The notes below the pieces were generated by a model, which saw only the letters and a list, made by a program, of their open reading frames with translations, searched no databases and had not been told where the DNA came from. From Holosporales bacterium (GTDB lineage Bacteria > Pseudomonadota > Alphaproteobacteria > BNTO01): 27,358 nt of DNA. The DNA is taken from the NCBI GenBank assembly GCA_031257945.1, contig JAIRNU010000019.1:1-27358 (forward strand), read 5' to 3'. The position numbers and the translations under genes are program-made. Of this stretch, positions 6,696 to 14,080 are shown piece by piece (within the stretch, counting starts at the first letter, position 1; each line of letters begins with the position of its first letter).

Positions 6696-6836
6696 TTAAT
6701 TTTGCAGAAATAGCTCAATCATTTTCTTATGAATAGAAACGCGTTCAATTGCTCCATGCCTAGCAGCCATTGCCCACAACCCAACGATCTTAGCCAAACC
6801 GGAACCGTCAATTGGCACGAACACGAATATGATTGC
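6696..6836 (-). pseudogene. Possible remnant coding frame (46 codons, no good start)
   Basis: The minus strand is open from a stop at 6837-6839 to a stop at 6696-6698. The peptide contains PIDGSGLAKIV and then AMAARHGAIERV. The first part echoes the SIDGAGL motif of the neighbouring secreted protein. The second has the look of an ankyrin-repeat helix pair, where AARxGHxEVV is common. No ATG or ribosome binding site is present. It lies just downstream of the lipoprotein gene in another frame, so it could be the tail of a frameshifted gene. This is weak evidence. Confidence 0.2.
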
Positions 6837-6868
6837 CTAATGCTGGTAGCGTAGCAGATGTTCGTCCA

Positions 6869-7336
6869 CTAATACGCCATCGTGCACTCGGTCCGCCCGA
6901 GCAATACACGCACCGACCGTTGATGAGGCAACACAAGTTTATGCAATCCTGGGAAAGAATCATCATATTGTGCGAAGATAATGATCCCTTGCGCCCGAAA
7001 GTCAGAGAACCTAATATCTATATCGTTTATGGCTGAGCCAGGAATAATTTCCCACGTAAAAATCTCTAAATCATTCGGATAATCAGTTTTCAATTGTTGA
7101 TTAACGGCAAAATACGCTTGAGAATCCATTTTTAGCAATTCATCGTATAGCTCTTTCTTTTTGGGAACAACCATGTGCACAATCAAAACTCTTTTGTCAT
7201 TCATATCTTCTTCAGCGGAAAATGATATTTTTCTTAAATTTGTTAGCGGGACTAAAACCACTTGCGAATCTTTTGCGCAAGAAGGAAGAAATAACAAAAA
7301 AGCAGTAATGAGCAATTTTTTCGAAAACTTTGTCAT
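6869..7336 (-). CDS. Small predicted lipoprotein, unknown function
   Basis: The N-terminus is a classic lipoprotein signal: MTKFSKKLL, a hydrophobic core, then the lipobox LPSC with the modified Cys at residue 20. The mature part (~135 residues) reads as a mixed alpha/beta domain (RVLIVHMVV, QAYFAVNQQLKTDYP, IIPGSAINDIDIRF, QGIIIFAQYDD). I cannot assign it to a family. The ATG at 7336 is chosen because it starts the signal peptide. The frame is open upstream to 7441, but those 35 residues read into the repeat region and are unlikely to be translated. The last ~20 residues (RSVRVLLGRTECTMAY) look less conserved in character and may be the product of a frameshift near the 3' end. Confidence 0.65.
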   Translation of the reverse strand: MTKFSKKLLITAFLLFLPSCAKDSQVVLVPLTNLRKISFSAEEDMNDKRVLIVHMVVPKKKELYDELLKMDSQAYFAVNQQLKTDYPNDLEIFTWEIIPGSAINDIDIRFSDFRAQGIIIFAQYDDSFPGLHKLVLPHQRSVRVLLGRTECTMAY

Positions 7337-7395
7337 CGCAAGCCAAAGGAAAAGACACACACATAGAGTATGTTGCTTTTTGGCCAATTTGTACA

Positions 7396-7428
7396 GGCCC
7401 ATTCTGCCAAACGCAACTCTGCACATCT
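7396..7428. repeat. Diverged tandem copy of the foldback terminus
   Basis: This 33-nt stretch (GGCCCATTCTGCCAAACGCA and onward) is an imperfect direct copy of the first 36 nt of the foldback left arm, which begins immediately after it at 7429. Differences are a 3-nt deletion and a few substitutions. It shows that the element end has duplicated in place, or that two elements abut. Confidence 0.6.
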
Positions 7429-7760
7429 GGCCCATTAACATGCCAAACGCAACACTACATATCTAACTACCACTGTCCTAGATGAAAGTTATTATTACTA
7501 CTCACCTATCTTGCAAGCATGCGAAAGCCTTTGTTCCCTTGGCAGAGACGTAATGCTCAACAATTGAGCAACATCCCAAATCATATATTTGCGCGTCACA
7601 GTACCTACTTTTGCGCGTCGCTCAAAAAATGAGCATGCTGTATCCCCCAAGGGAACAAAGGCTTTCGCATGCTTGCAAGATAGGTGAGTAGTAACAATAA
7701 CTTTCATCTAGGACAGTGGTAGTTAGATATGTAGTGTTGCGTTTGGCATGTTAATGGGCC
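7429..7760. mobile_element. 332-bp foldback element with 114-bp inverted arms
   Basis: The left arm (7429-7542) and right arm (7647-7760) are reverse complements over 114 nt with a single mismatch (A7494 against C7695). The 104-nt centre contains two further hairpins, GCTCAA-CAA-TTGAGC (7555-7569) and GCTCA-AAAAA-TGAGC (7620-7634). Between them a direct repeat TTTGCGCGTC occurs twice (7588-7597 and 7610-7619). Each arm contains an ATG opening MKVI(I/V)TTHLSCKHAKAFVPL in the inward direction; on the plus strand this stops after 23 codons, and on the minus strand it runs 69 codons to 7498. Neither looks like a real protein. No target duplication is apparent. The one-mismatch arms imply recent formation or continuing correction between arms. 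A non-autonomous transposon-like or foldback element is the likeliest explanation. Confidence 0.7.
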
Positions 7761-7888
7761 CCCGCGCGTACAGAGCGCTTTCGTGTGGCATCGTAGCGGT
7801 ACGTAGTCTTGTATTTGTAGTAGCGCCCATTAATACGCTTGATCTCTGTCCCCCTTTCTTTATGCTTCAAAACCCAATCTGGCAACAC
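7751..7888 (-). pseudogene. Truncated transposase, N-terminal 45 codons
   Basis: The minus-strand frame begins at a GTG (7886-7888) with GGGAGGG about five bases upstream. It reads LPDWVLKHKERGTEIKRI, then NGRYYKYKTTYRYDATRKR. This matches the N-terminal signature of a group of DDE transposases, general form LPxWVxKHKxKGTEIxxIxGxYYLYxxxSxWDxxxKR. The similarity ends at RSVRAG, where the frame enters the foldback arm and meets TAA at 7751-7753. The remaining several hundred residues, with the catalytic domain, are absent from the window. The foldback element or a deletion therefore broke the gene. Intact start signals suggest fairly recent loss. Family naming is from memory of the motif. Confidence 0.55.
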
Positions 7889-8117
7889 TTTTCCCTCCCT
7901 TACGCCACACTAAATGCCGAGCATATAGATAATGCCACCCACGCCAAGAGAAATCAATACTTTTTGTTAAAAAATTACAAAATCCCACTAAAAAATTCGG
8001 AGTTAGCGTTATATGTGCCGACATAGGCTACTGCCATCCAAAAAGCTGCGCGCTGCGCCATTACAGCGGCACGCCATTTATTTTTTCATAAAAATGGCGA
8101 TTTTTTGCGATAGCATC
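7889..8117. other. Gap upstream of the rpsL promoter
   Basis: I see no gene on either strand; plus-strand frames at 7748-8026 and 8013-8231 are composition artefacts that cross the transposase remnant or the promoter. The part at 8072-8106 can form a terminator-like hairpin, listed separately. No tRNA signature was found. Confidence 0.5.
8072..8106 (+). terminator. Terminator-like hairpin ahead of the rpsL promoter
   Basis: CGCCATTT (8072-8079) and AAATGGCG (8092-8099) form a perfect 8-bp stem with a 12-base loop. A short T-run follows (TTTTTT at 8101-8106) on the plus strand. There is no obvious plus-strand gene immediately upstream to terminate, so it may insulate the operon promoter from readthrough or end an unrecognised transcript. 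Confidence 0.45.
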
Positions 8118-8146
8118 TTGACGTACACCTGTTTACAGTCTAAAAT
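8118..8146 (+). promoter_or_regulatory. Strong sigma-70-type promoter for the str operon
   Basis: TTGACG (8118-8123), a 17-base spacer and TAAAAT (8141-8146) match the consensus at five of six positions in each hexamer. Transcription should start near 8153. The leader of about 65 bases contains a hairpin CCGTGA-TTTTT-TCACGG (8162-8178) before the rpsL ribosome binding site GAGGAA (8207-8212). This is the best promoter in the window and probably drives much of the downstream ribosomal block. Confidence 0.75.
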
Positions 8147-8161
8147 TTGTACTATTCGGTT

Positions 8162-8178
8162 CCGTGATTTTTTCACGG
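8162..8178 (+). promoter_or_regulatory. Leader hairpin of the rpsL transcript
   Basis: A perfect 6-bp stem CCGTGA/TCACGG with a 5-U loop lies about 10 nt after the predicted transcription start. It could stabilise the 5' end or be part of a regulatory leader. It does not resemble the known S7-binding site, which in other bacteria lies between rpsL and rpsG. Confidence 0.35.
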
Positions 8179-8217
8179 GGGCCATTTGTGTGTTGTTGTT
8201 TTGTGTGAGGAATTGTA

Positions 8218-8589
8218 ATGCCTACTATTAACCAGTTGATAAGGAAACCGCGGTCACCCCGTACGGCCAAGAATAAAGTGCCGGCTCTTATGGGGTGTCC
8301 TCAGCGTCGCGGCGTTTGTACGCGTGTCTTTACAACAACACCAAGAAAGCCAAACTCAGCTATGCGTAAAGTTGCTCGTATTAGGCTGAATAATGGGTTC
8401 GAGATAACGGGATATATACCGGGAGAAGGGCATAATTTGCAAGAGCACTCTGTTGTTATGATTCGTGGTGGAAGGGTGAAAGATTTACCTGGCGTCCGGT
8501 ATCACATCATCAGGGGGACGCTTGATACGCAGGGAGTTAAGAATCGCAAGCAGGCCCGCTCCAAGTATGGTGTAAAGCGCCCGAAGTAG
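8218..8589 (+). CDS. rpsL: 30S ribosomal protein S12
   Basis: S12 lies at the decoding centre and influences accuracy. The 123-residue protein is collinear with the family, including RGVCTRVFTTTPRKPNSAMR and GEGHNLQEHSVVMIRGGRVK, and ends QARSKYGVKRPK. Residue 43 in TTTPRKP is Arg, where E. coli and most bacteria have Lys43 (Lys42 in mature numbering). That Lys-to-Arg change gives streptomycin resistance in E. coli and Mycobacterium tuberculosis. GAGGAA lies six bases ahead of the ATG. It is the first gene of the ribosomal block. Confidence 0.98.
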   Translation: MPTINQLIRKPRSPRTAKNKVPALMGCPQRRGVCTRVFTTTPRKPNSAMRKVARIRLNNGFEITGYIPGEGHNLQEHSVVMIRGGRVKDLPGVRYHIIRGTLDTQGVKNRKQARSKYGVKRPK

Positions 8590-8646
8590 TATGAGTCGCA
8601 ACTGTGTAGCAGCAGTTGTTTTTTTTGTTTTTACGATGGAGATGAA

Positions 8647-9117
8647 GTGTCAAGACGTCATTCAGCAATAAAAAGGGAGATTCTCCCTGATGCAAAGTTC
8701 GGAGATGTGGTTCTTTCGAAGTTTATGAATAGCCTTATGTACGACGGGAAAAAGTCTGTAGCGGAAAGTATTGTGTATATGGCTCTTGATAAGATTCATG
8801 GGAAAAGCGGAAAGAGTGGGCTTGAGCTCTTCCATCAGGCATTGGAAAAAGTGAAGCCGGTTGTTGAAGTAAGATCACGGCGTGTTGGTGGGGCGACTTA
8901 CCCTATTCCAACAGAGGTTCGCCCAGGCAGAGCGCAGGCGCTTGCGATTAGGTGGATTATAAAAGCGGCCTGTAAAAGGTCGGAGCATACTATGGTTGAT
9001 AAGGTTGTCGGGGAGTTACTTGACGCAGCTAATGAAAAAGGAGAGGCTGTGAAGAAGAAGGAAACGACACACAAAATGGCGGAAGCAAACAAGGTGTTTG
9101 CGCATTATCGTTGGTAA
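8647..9117 (+). CDS. rpsG: 30S ribosomal protein S7
   Basis: S7 is the primary assembly protein for the 3' domain of 16S rRNA. The 156-residue chain has the family features REILPDAKFGDVVLSKFMN, VEVRSRRVGGATYPIP and a C-terminus HKMAEANKVFAHYRW. The start is GTG (8647-8649) with GGAG at 8638-8641, giving MSRRHSA. A 57-nt spacer separates it from rpsL. The stop is immediately followed by the fusA leader ATG. Confidence 0.98.
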   Translation: MSRRHSAIKREILPDAKFGDVVLSKFMNSLMYDGKKSVAESIVYMALDKIHGKSGKSGLELFHQALEKVKPVVEVRSRRVGGATYPIPTEVRPGRAQALAIRWIIKAACKRSEHTMVDKVVGELLDAANEKGEAVKKKETTHKMAEANKVFAHYRW

Positions 9118-9129
9118 ATGGGGGGAGAT

Positions 9130-11217
9130 ATGGCTAATGAACAGGGCAAATTGATTTCTTTAGCGAAGTACCGCAACATCGGTATTATGGCGCATATTGA
9201 CGCCGGAAAAACTACTACAACAGAGAGAATCCTGTTTTATACAGGGAAATCCCATCGCATCGGGGAGGTTCACGAAGGTGAAGCTACGATGGACTGGATG
9301 GAGCAAGAGCAAGAACGCGGAATAACGATTACGTCTGCTGCAACTACTTGTTTTTGGCAGGATCATCGAATTAACATTATAGATACCCCTGGGCACGTCG
9401 ATTTTACCGTAGAGGTAGAAAGGAGTTTGCGCGTCCTTGACGGTGCTGTAACGGTTTTTGACGGGGTTGCTGGGGTCGAGCCGCAATCTGAAACTGTTTG
9501 GCGACAGGCTGATAAATATAACGTCCCGCGGATATGCTTTGTTAATAAGATGGACCGTATGGGGGCGAATTTCTCACGCTGTGTCGATATGATAGTCGAT
9601 CGCCTTGGCGCTAAACCGCTGGTACTGCAATTGCCTATAGGTCTTGAGTCCGATTTCAAGGGCATTGTTGATATTGTGGAAATGAAGGGGATCATATGGG
9701 AAGGCGACGAAAACGGCGCAATAATGCACGATATCGCTATTCCAGACAACATGAAGCAGGAGGCCGAGCAATACCATGCCGAAATGCTTGATATTGTCGC
9801 AGAAGCTGATGACGCTATTATGGAAGCGTACCTTGAGGGTGCAGAGCTTTCCGTCGAACAAGTGAAGCTCTGCATTCGTAAAGGCGTACTGGCGGGGAGT
9901 TTTGTCCCCGTTTTTTGTGGCTCTGCGTTCAAAAATAAGGGCGTTCAGAAGTTACTGGATGCCGTCGTTGATTACCTACCATCTCCTGCTGATCTGAAGG
10001 TTGTGAAGGGCAGCAATATGGACACCGGCGAAGAGATTATCCGTAATCTCGACGAAAAAGAGCCGTTTGCCGGTCTTGCCTTTAAAATCGCGACGGATCC
10101 TTTCGTTGGCTCTATTACGTTCGTTCGTATATATTCTGGGGTCCTTGAGTCTGGGTCTTCCGTGCTGAATTCATCCCGTGATAAGAATGAAAGGGTAGGG
10201 CGGATGCTTTTGATGCATGCAAACAATAGGGAGGATATCAAGAGCGCAAGGGCAGGGGATATCGTTGCCCTGTGTGGTTTGAAGAATACTGGTACTGGCG
10301 ACACTTTATGCTCCCAGGATAAGCCGATTGTCCTAGAGAAGCTGGATTTCCCGGATCCCGTGATTGAGGTCGCTATTGAGCCGCAAACGAAGGCTGATCA
10401 GGAGAAGATGGGGATTGCCCTTTCGCGCTTGGCGTCGGAGGACCCGTCCTTTAGGATAACTACCGACTACGAAACCGGGCAAACCGTTATAAAGGGTATG
10501 GGGGAGCTTCACCTTGAAATTAAGATTGATATACTAAAGCGAGAATACGGTGTTAATGTAAATGTCGGTGCGCCTCAGGTCGCATACCGTGAAACAATTA
10601 CGAAAACTAACGAGATTGATTACACTCACAAAAAGCAAACGGGTGGGGCAGGGCAGTTTGCCAGGATTAAGTTGATTTTTGAGCCGCTCGAGCCTGGGTC
10701 TGGTTTTTGTTTCGAAAGTAAAATAGTTGGCGGCGTCGTTCCAAAGGAGTATATTCCAGGAGTGGAAAAGGGCTTGGAGTCTGCCCTTGGTACGGGTGTT
10801 GTTGCTGGGTTCCCTATGGTGGATTTTAAGGCGACTTTGGTTGATGGTGCTTACCATGACGTCGATTCTAGCGTGCTAGCTTTCGAAATCGCTGCACGTG
10901 CTGCATTTAGGGAAGGGATTGGAAAATGTGCTCCAAAGTTGTTGGAGCCAGTGATGAAAGTGGAGGTCGTTACGCCTGAGGATTATATGGGCGATGTCAT
11001 TGGTGATTTGAATAGTCGGCGAGGGCAGGTGTCCGGTATGGATCAGCGGGCGAATGCAAGGGTGGTTCACGCAAAGGTTCCTCTTGCAAATATGTTTGGT
11101 TATGTTAATACTCTAAGGTCGATGTCTCAGGGACGTGCTCAGTTTAGTATGGAGTTTGATCACTATGAACAAGTTCCGCAGCATATTTCTGATGAGATAA
11201 AGGCTAAGATTGTTTAG
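9130..11217 (+). CDS. fusA: Elongation factor G
   Basis: EF-G is the translocation GTPase. All G motifs are visible: AHIDAGKT (G1), RGITIT (G2), DTPGH (G3), NKMD (G4) and GSAFKNKG (G5). Domain II onward follows the family, with YRETIT and KKQTGGAGQFARI in domain IV. The protein has 695 residues from the ATG at 9130. An earlier in-frame ATG at 9118 directly abuts the rpsG stop, but the G-rich Shine-Dalgarno (GGGGGAG) lies between the two ATGs, so 9130 (MANEQGK) is the real start. It is cotranscribed with rpsG. Confidence 0.98.
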   Translation: MANEQGKLISLAKYRNIGIMAHIDAGKTTTTERILFYTGKSHRIGEVHEGEATMDWMEQEQERGITITSAATTCFWQDHRINIIDTPGHVDFTVEVERSLRVLDGAVTVFDGVAGVEPQSETVWRQADKYNVPRICFVNKMDRMGANFSRCVDMIVDRLGAKPLVLQLPIGLESDFKGIVDIVEMKGIIWEGDENGAIMHDIAIPDNMKQEAEQYHAEMLDIVAEADDAIMEAYLEGAELSVEQVKLCIRKGVLAGSFVPVFCGSAFKNKGVQKLLDAVVDYLPSPADLKVVKGSNMDTGEEIIRNLDEKEPFAGLAFKIATDPFVGSITFVRIYSGVLESGSSVLNSSRDKNERVGRMLLMHANNREDIKSARAGDIVALCGLKNTGTGDTLCSQDKPIVLEKLDFPDPVIEVAIEPQTKADQEKMGIALSRLASEDPSFRITTDYETGQTVIKGMGELHLEIKIDILKREYGVNVNVGAPQVAYRETITKTNEIDYTHKKQTGGAGQFARIKLIFEPLEPGSGFCFESKIVGGVVPKEYIPGVEKGLESALGTGVVAGFPMVDFKATLVDGAYHDVDSSVLAFEIAARAAFREGIGKCAPKLLEPVMKVEVVTPEDYMGDVIGDLNSRRGQVSGMDQRANARVVHAKVPLANMFGYVNTLRSMSQGRAQFSMEFDHYEQVPQHISDEIKAKIV

Positions 11218-11254
11218 TTGGTAGTTTTTGTGTTTTTTCGAGGAGGACTAGGAT

Positions 11255-12445
11255 ATGTCAAAAGCAAAGTTTGAGAGAAGTAAGCCACATTGTAACATTG
11301 GTACAATTGGCCACGTGGATCACGGGAAGACGTCGTTGACGGCCGCGATCACTAAGATATTGGCGGAGCTCGGGCAGGCGAATTTCACCGCTTACGATGA
11401 AATTGATAAGGCGCCTGAGGAAAAGGCTCGTGGTATCACTATTACGACGGCCCATGTGGAGTATGAGACGTCGAAGCGCCACTATGCGCACGTTGATTGC
11501 CCGGGGCACGCGGACTATGTGAAGAACATGATAACCGGTGCGGCGCAGATGGATGGTGCCGTTCTTGTTGTGTCTGCAGCTGATGGTGCCATGCCACAGA
11601 CCAGGGAGCATATTTTGTTGGCTCGTCAGGTTGGCGTTCCAGCGATCGTTGTTTTCATGAACAAGATGGACCAGGTAGACGATCCGGATCTGGCGGATTT
11701 GGTCGAGATGGAAATCCGTGAGTTACTGTCATCGTACAATTTCCCTGGGGATAAGATTCCTATCGTTCGCGGGTCTGCAGTATGCGCGCTTGAGGGAAAG
11801 GAGCCTAGCATTGGAAAGGATGCTGTCTTGAAATTGATGGACGAAATTGACGCCTATATCCCTCAGCCTGAAAGGCCGAAGGAGAAGCCATTTTTGATGC
11901 CAATAGAGGATGTTTTCTCGATTTCGGGGCGTGGTACGGTGGTGACTGGTCGTGTTGAAGCTGGAGTTGTTAAAGTCGGTGAGGAAGTAGAGATTGTCGG
12001 GCTCCGACCACCTGCAAAGACTGTTGTTACTGGTGTTGAGATGTTCCGCAAGCTTTTGGATCAGGGTGAGGCAGGCGACAATATCGGGGTATTGCTGCGA
12101 GGGACTAAAAAAGAGGATGTCGAAAGAGGGCAGGTTTTGGCTGCTCCTGGTACGATTACTCCGCATACTCAGTTCGAAGCCGAGGTTTACGTGTTGACGA
12201 AAGAGGAGGGTGGGCGTCATACGCCGTTTTTCTCCAATTACCGTCCTCAGTTTTACTTCCGGACAACCGATGTTACCGGAACGGTTACGTTGAGCGCCGG
12301 AGTGGAAATGGTTATGCCTGGTGATAATGTGAAGATTAAGGTGGAATTGCTAGCGCCAATTGCGATGGACGAAGGGTTGAGATTCTCCATTAGAGAAGGC
12401 GGAAGAACTGTTGGTGCAGGCGTTGTCTCCAAGATTATTAAGTGA
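11255..12445 (+). CDS. tuf: Elongation factor Tu
   Basis: EF-Tu delivers aminoacyl-tRNA to the ribosome. The 396-residue protein has GHVDHGKT (G1), RGITITTAHVEY (G2), DCPGH (G3) and NKMD (G4), and ends VGAGVVSKIIK. It is uniform with the family. The ribosome binding site GAGGAGG lies about 10 bases upstream of the ATG. It is the only tuf in the window and sits between fusA and rpsJ, joining the str and S10 gene groups in one run. Confidence 0.98.
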   Translation: MSKAKFERSKPHCNIGTIGHVDHGKTSLTAAITKILAELGQANFTAYDEIDKAPEEKARGITITTAHVEYETSKRHYAHVDCPGHADYVKNMITGAAQMDGAVLVVSAADGAMPQTREHILLARQVGVPAIVVFMNKMDQVDDPDLADLVEMEIRELLSSYNFPGDKIPIVRGSAVCALEGKEPSIGKDAVLKLMDEIDAYIPQPERPKEKPFLMPIEDVFSISGRGTVVTGRVEAGVVKVGEEVEIVGLRPPAKTVVTGVEMFRKLLDQGEAGDNIGVLLRGTKKEDVERGQVLAAPGTITPHTQFEAEVYVLTKEEGGRHTPFFSNYRPQFYFRTTDVTGTVTLSAGVEMVMPGDNVKIKVELLAPIAMDEGLRFSIREGGRTVGAGVVSKIIK

Positions 12446-12478
12446 AAGTAAAGTTGTTTTTTGCAAAAGAGGGTTGTT

Positions 12479-12787
12479 ATGAAAGGCCAATTTATTCGGA
12501 TCAAACTTCGTGCGTACGATCACAGGCTGCTTGATCAGTCTGTGAAGGAGATCGTCGGGACGGCAAAGCGTTCTGGCGCAAGGGTGTGCGGTCCGGTTCC
12601 TGTTCCAACGCGTATTAAGCGGTTTACTGTGAACCGCTCCCCACATATTGACAAAAAGTCGAGGGAGCAGTTCGAGATTCGCACACATAAGCGTATTATT
12701 GATATCGCAGACTGGTTGCCGCAGACCGTCGACGCTTTGATGAAATTAGATCTGGCGTCCGGCGTTGGCGTTGAAATCAAGTTGTAG
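12479..12787 (+). CDS. rpsJ: 30S ribosomal protein S10
   Basis: S10 has a head-domain role on the 30S subunit and also partners NusB in antitermination. The 102-residue protein shows IRIKLRAYDHRLLDQSVKEI, then GPVPVPTRIKRFTV and REQFEIRTHKRIIDI, as in the family. The ATG at 12479 (MKGQFIRIK) has AGAGGG five bases upstream and fits the usual length; an in-frame TTG at 12461 is rejected. The 33-nt gap to tuf holds no clear promoter. Confidence 0.97.
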   Translation: MKGQFIRIKLRAYDHRLLDQSVKEIVGTAKRSGARVCGPVPVPTRIKRFTVNRSPHIDKKSREQFEIRTHKRIIDIADWLPQTVDALMKLDLASGVGVEIKL

Positions 12788-12798
12788 GAGTAGGGATA

Positions 12799-13446
12799 AT
12801 GAGGACTGGATTAATAGCGGAAAAAATCGGGATGACACAGTTTTTTACTGCGGTTGGGGTGCAGGTACCTGTAACCGTGTTAAAAATCGATAAGTGTACG
12901 GTTTTAGAGAACAAAACGCAGGATTCTTGCGGTTATACAGCGGTTAAGCTGGGGGCCCGCCCTGTTGCTTCTAATAAATTGTCGAAGCCTGTTCGCGGGT
13001 ATTACGCGAAGAAGGAAATAGAGGGGCAAAAAATTATGAAGGAATTCCGGGTTACAGAGGACTGTTTGCTAACTGTTGGTGACGTGATTTCTGCAAGTTA
13101 CTTTGAGGCTGGTCAATTGGTTGATGTGACCGGTGTTTCCAAGGGTAAGGGCTTTGCCGGAAGTATGAAACGCCACGGCTTTGGCGGGTTAAGGGCGACT
13201 CACGGTGTTTCTATTAGTCATAGAAGTCACGGGTCTACTGGTAATCGTACGAAGCCTGGAAAGGTTTTTAAAAACAAGAGGATGGCCGGGCATATGGGGC
13301 ATGAGCGCGTTACAACGCTAAGCCTTACTGTGTATTCTGTTGATGCTGATCGTGATTTACTGTTCGTTAAGGGGTGCGTCCCTGGCCCTAAGGGCGGTTT
13401 GGTTTTTGTAAGGGATGCTGTTAAAGCTGTTGTGAAAGCGAAGTAG
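12799..13446 (+). CDS. rplC: 50S ribosomal protein L3
   Basis: L3 is an early assembly protein near the peptidyl transferase centre. The 215-residue chain begins MRTGLIAEKIGMTQFF and carries the long central loop GSTGNRTKPGKVFKNKRMAG, then HMGHERVTT. The ribosome binding site AGGAGTAGGG precedes the ATG. It is the usual second gene of the S10 group, 11 nt after rpsJ. Confidence 0.97.
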   Translation: MRTGLIAEKIGMTQFFTAVGVQVPVTVLKIDKCTVLENKTQDSCGYTAVKLGARPVASNKLSKPVRGYYAKKEIEGQKIMKEFRVTEDCLLTVGDVISASYFEAGQLVDVTGVSKGKGFAGSMKRHGFGGLRATHGVSISHRSHGSTGNRTKPGKVFKNKRMAGHMGHERVTTLSLTVYSVDADRDLLFVKGCVPGPKGGLVFVRDAVKAVVKAK

Positions 13447-13462
13447 TTTAGGAAAATGTGTT

Positions 13463-14080
13463 ATGAAAGTCAGTGTTTTGGATGTTGGATATGAGGAGCA
13501 GAGCTCAATAGAGTTGAGTGACTCCGTTTTTGGCGTAGTTCCGCGCGGTGATATTTTGAGCCGGGTTGTTCGGTGGCAGTTGGCAAAGCGCAGAGCCGGA
13601 ACCCACAGCGTTAAGACAATTAGTGAGGTCAGCGGGTCTGGCAAGAAGATTGTGAAGCAAAAGGGTAGCGGTGGCGCTCGTCACGGGTCGAAAAGGGGGA
13701 CGCAGTTTAGGGGCGGAGGCATTGTCTTCGGTCCAACGCCCCGCAGTTACGAGTTTTCTTTACAAAAGAAGGTGCGTAAGCTTGGGTTGCGAATGGCGAT
13801 TGCGGATAAGATCCAGTCCAATGAGCTAGTAGTCCTGCAGAACTTTGATTTCGAGTTTTCTAAGACTAATGATTTTGTAAAACTATGCGAGGCCAAGGAT
13901 ATTACTTCCGCCCTGTTTGTCGACGGTAGCGTCAACGATAACGTGGCAAGAATGGTTAGTAACAGCCAGCATTATGACGTTATCCCGCAGATCGGGCTGA
14001 ATGTTTATGACATTCTAAGGAAGGATTTTTTGGTTGTAACAGTTTCAGCGATTGAACTATTGGAAGCGAGGTTAGGATAA
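13463..14080 (+). CDS. rplD: 50S ribosomal protein L4
   Basis: L4 lines the exit tunnel. The 205-residue protein has the extended tunnel loop with KQKGSGGARHGSKRGTQFRG and GGIVFGPTPRSYEF, as expected. In gamma-proteobacteria L4 also represses its own operon; no S10-type leader is recognisable here. Its stop overlaps the rplW start by one base (TAATG), implying translational coupling. Confidence 0.97.
   Translation: MKVSVLDVGYEEQSSIELSDSVFGVVPRGDILSRVVRWQLAKRRAGTHSVKTISEVSGSGKKIVKQKGSGGARHGSKRGTQFRGGGIVFGPTPRSYEFSLQKKVRKLGLRMAIADKIQSNELVVLQNFDFEFSKTNDFVKLCEAKDITSALFVDGSVNDNVARMVSNSQHYDVIPQIGLNVYDILRKDFLVVTVSAIELLEARLG

Noticed and set aside
7161..7466. Plus-strand 101-codon frame
   Set aside because: Antisense to the lipoprotein gene and ending in tandem foldback terminus copies, which create the apparent repeat in the peptide.
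7543..7646. Centre of the foldback considered as a CRISPR-like or replication-origin iteron array
   Set aside because: Only two copies of a 10-bp direct repeat; no regular spacers, no DnaA-box array and no cas or rep gene nearby.
7498..7707. Minus-strand 69-codon frame within the foldback element
   Set aside because: Both its ends are set by the inverted arms; no domain is visible, so it is described with the element rather than as a gene.
7889..8117. Possible tRNA or small RNA upstream of rpsL
   Set aside because: No T-arm GTTCGA-type motif or cloverleaf stem pattern found on either strand.
9363..9932. Minus-strand 189-codon frame
   Set aside because: Antisense shadow of fusA produced by codon bias.
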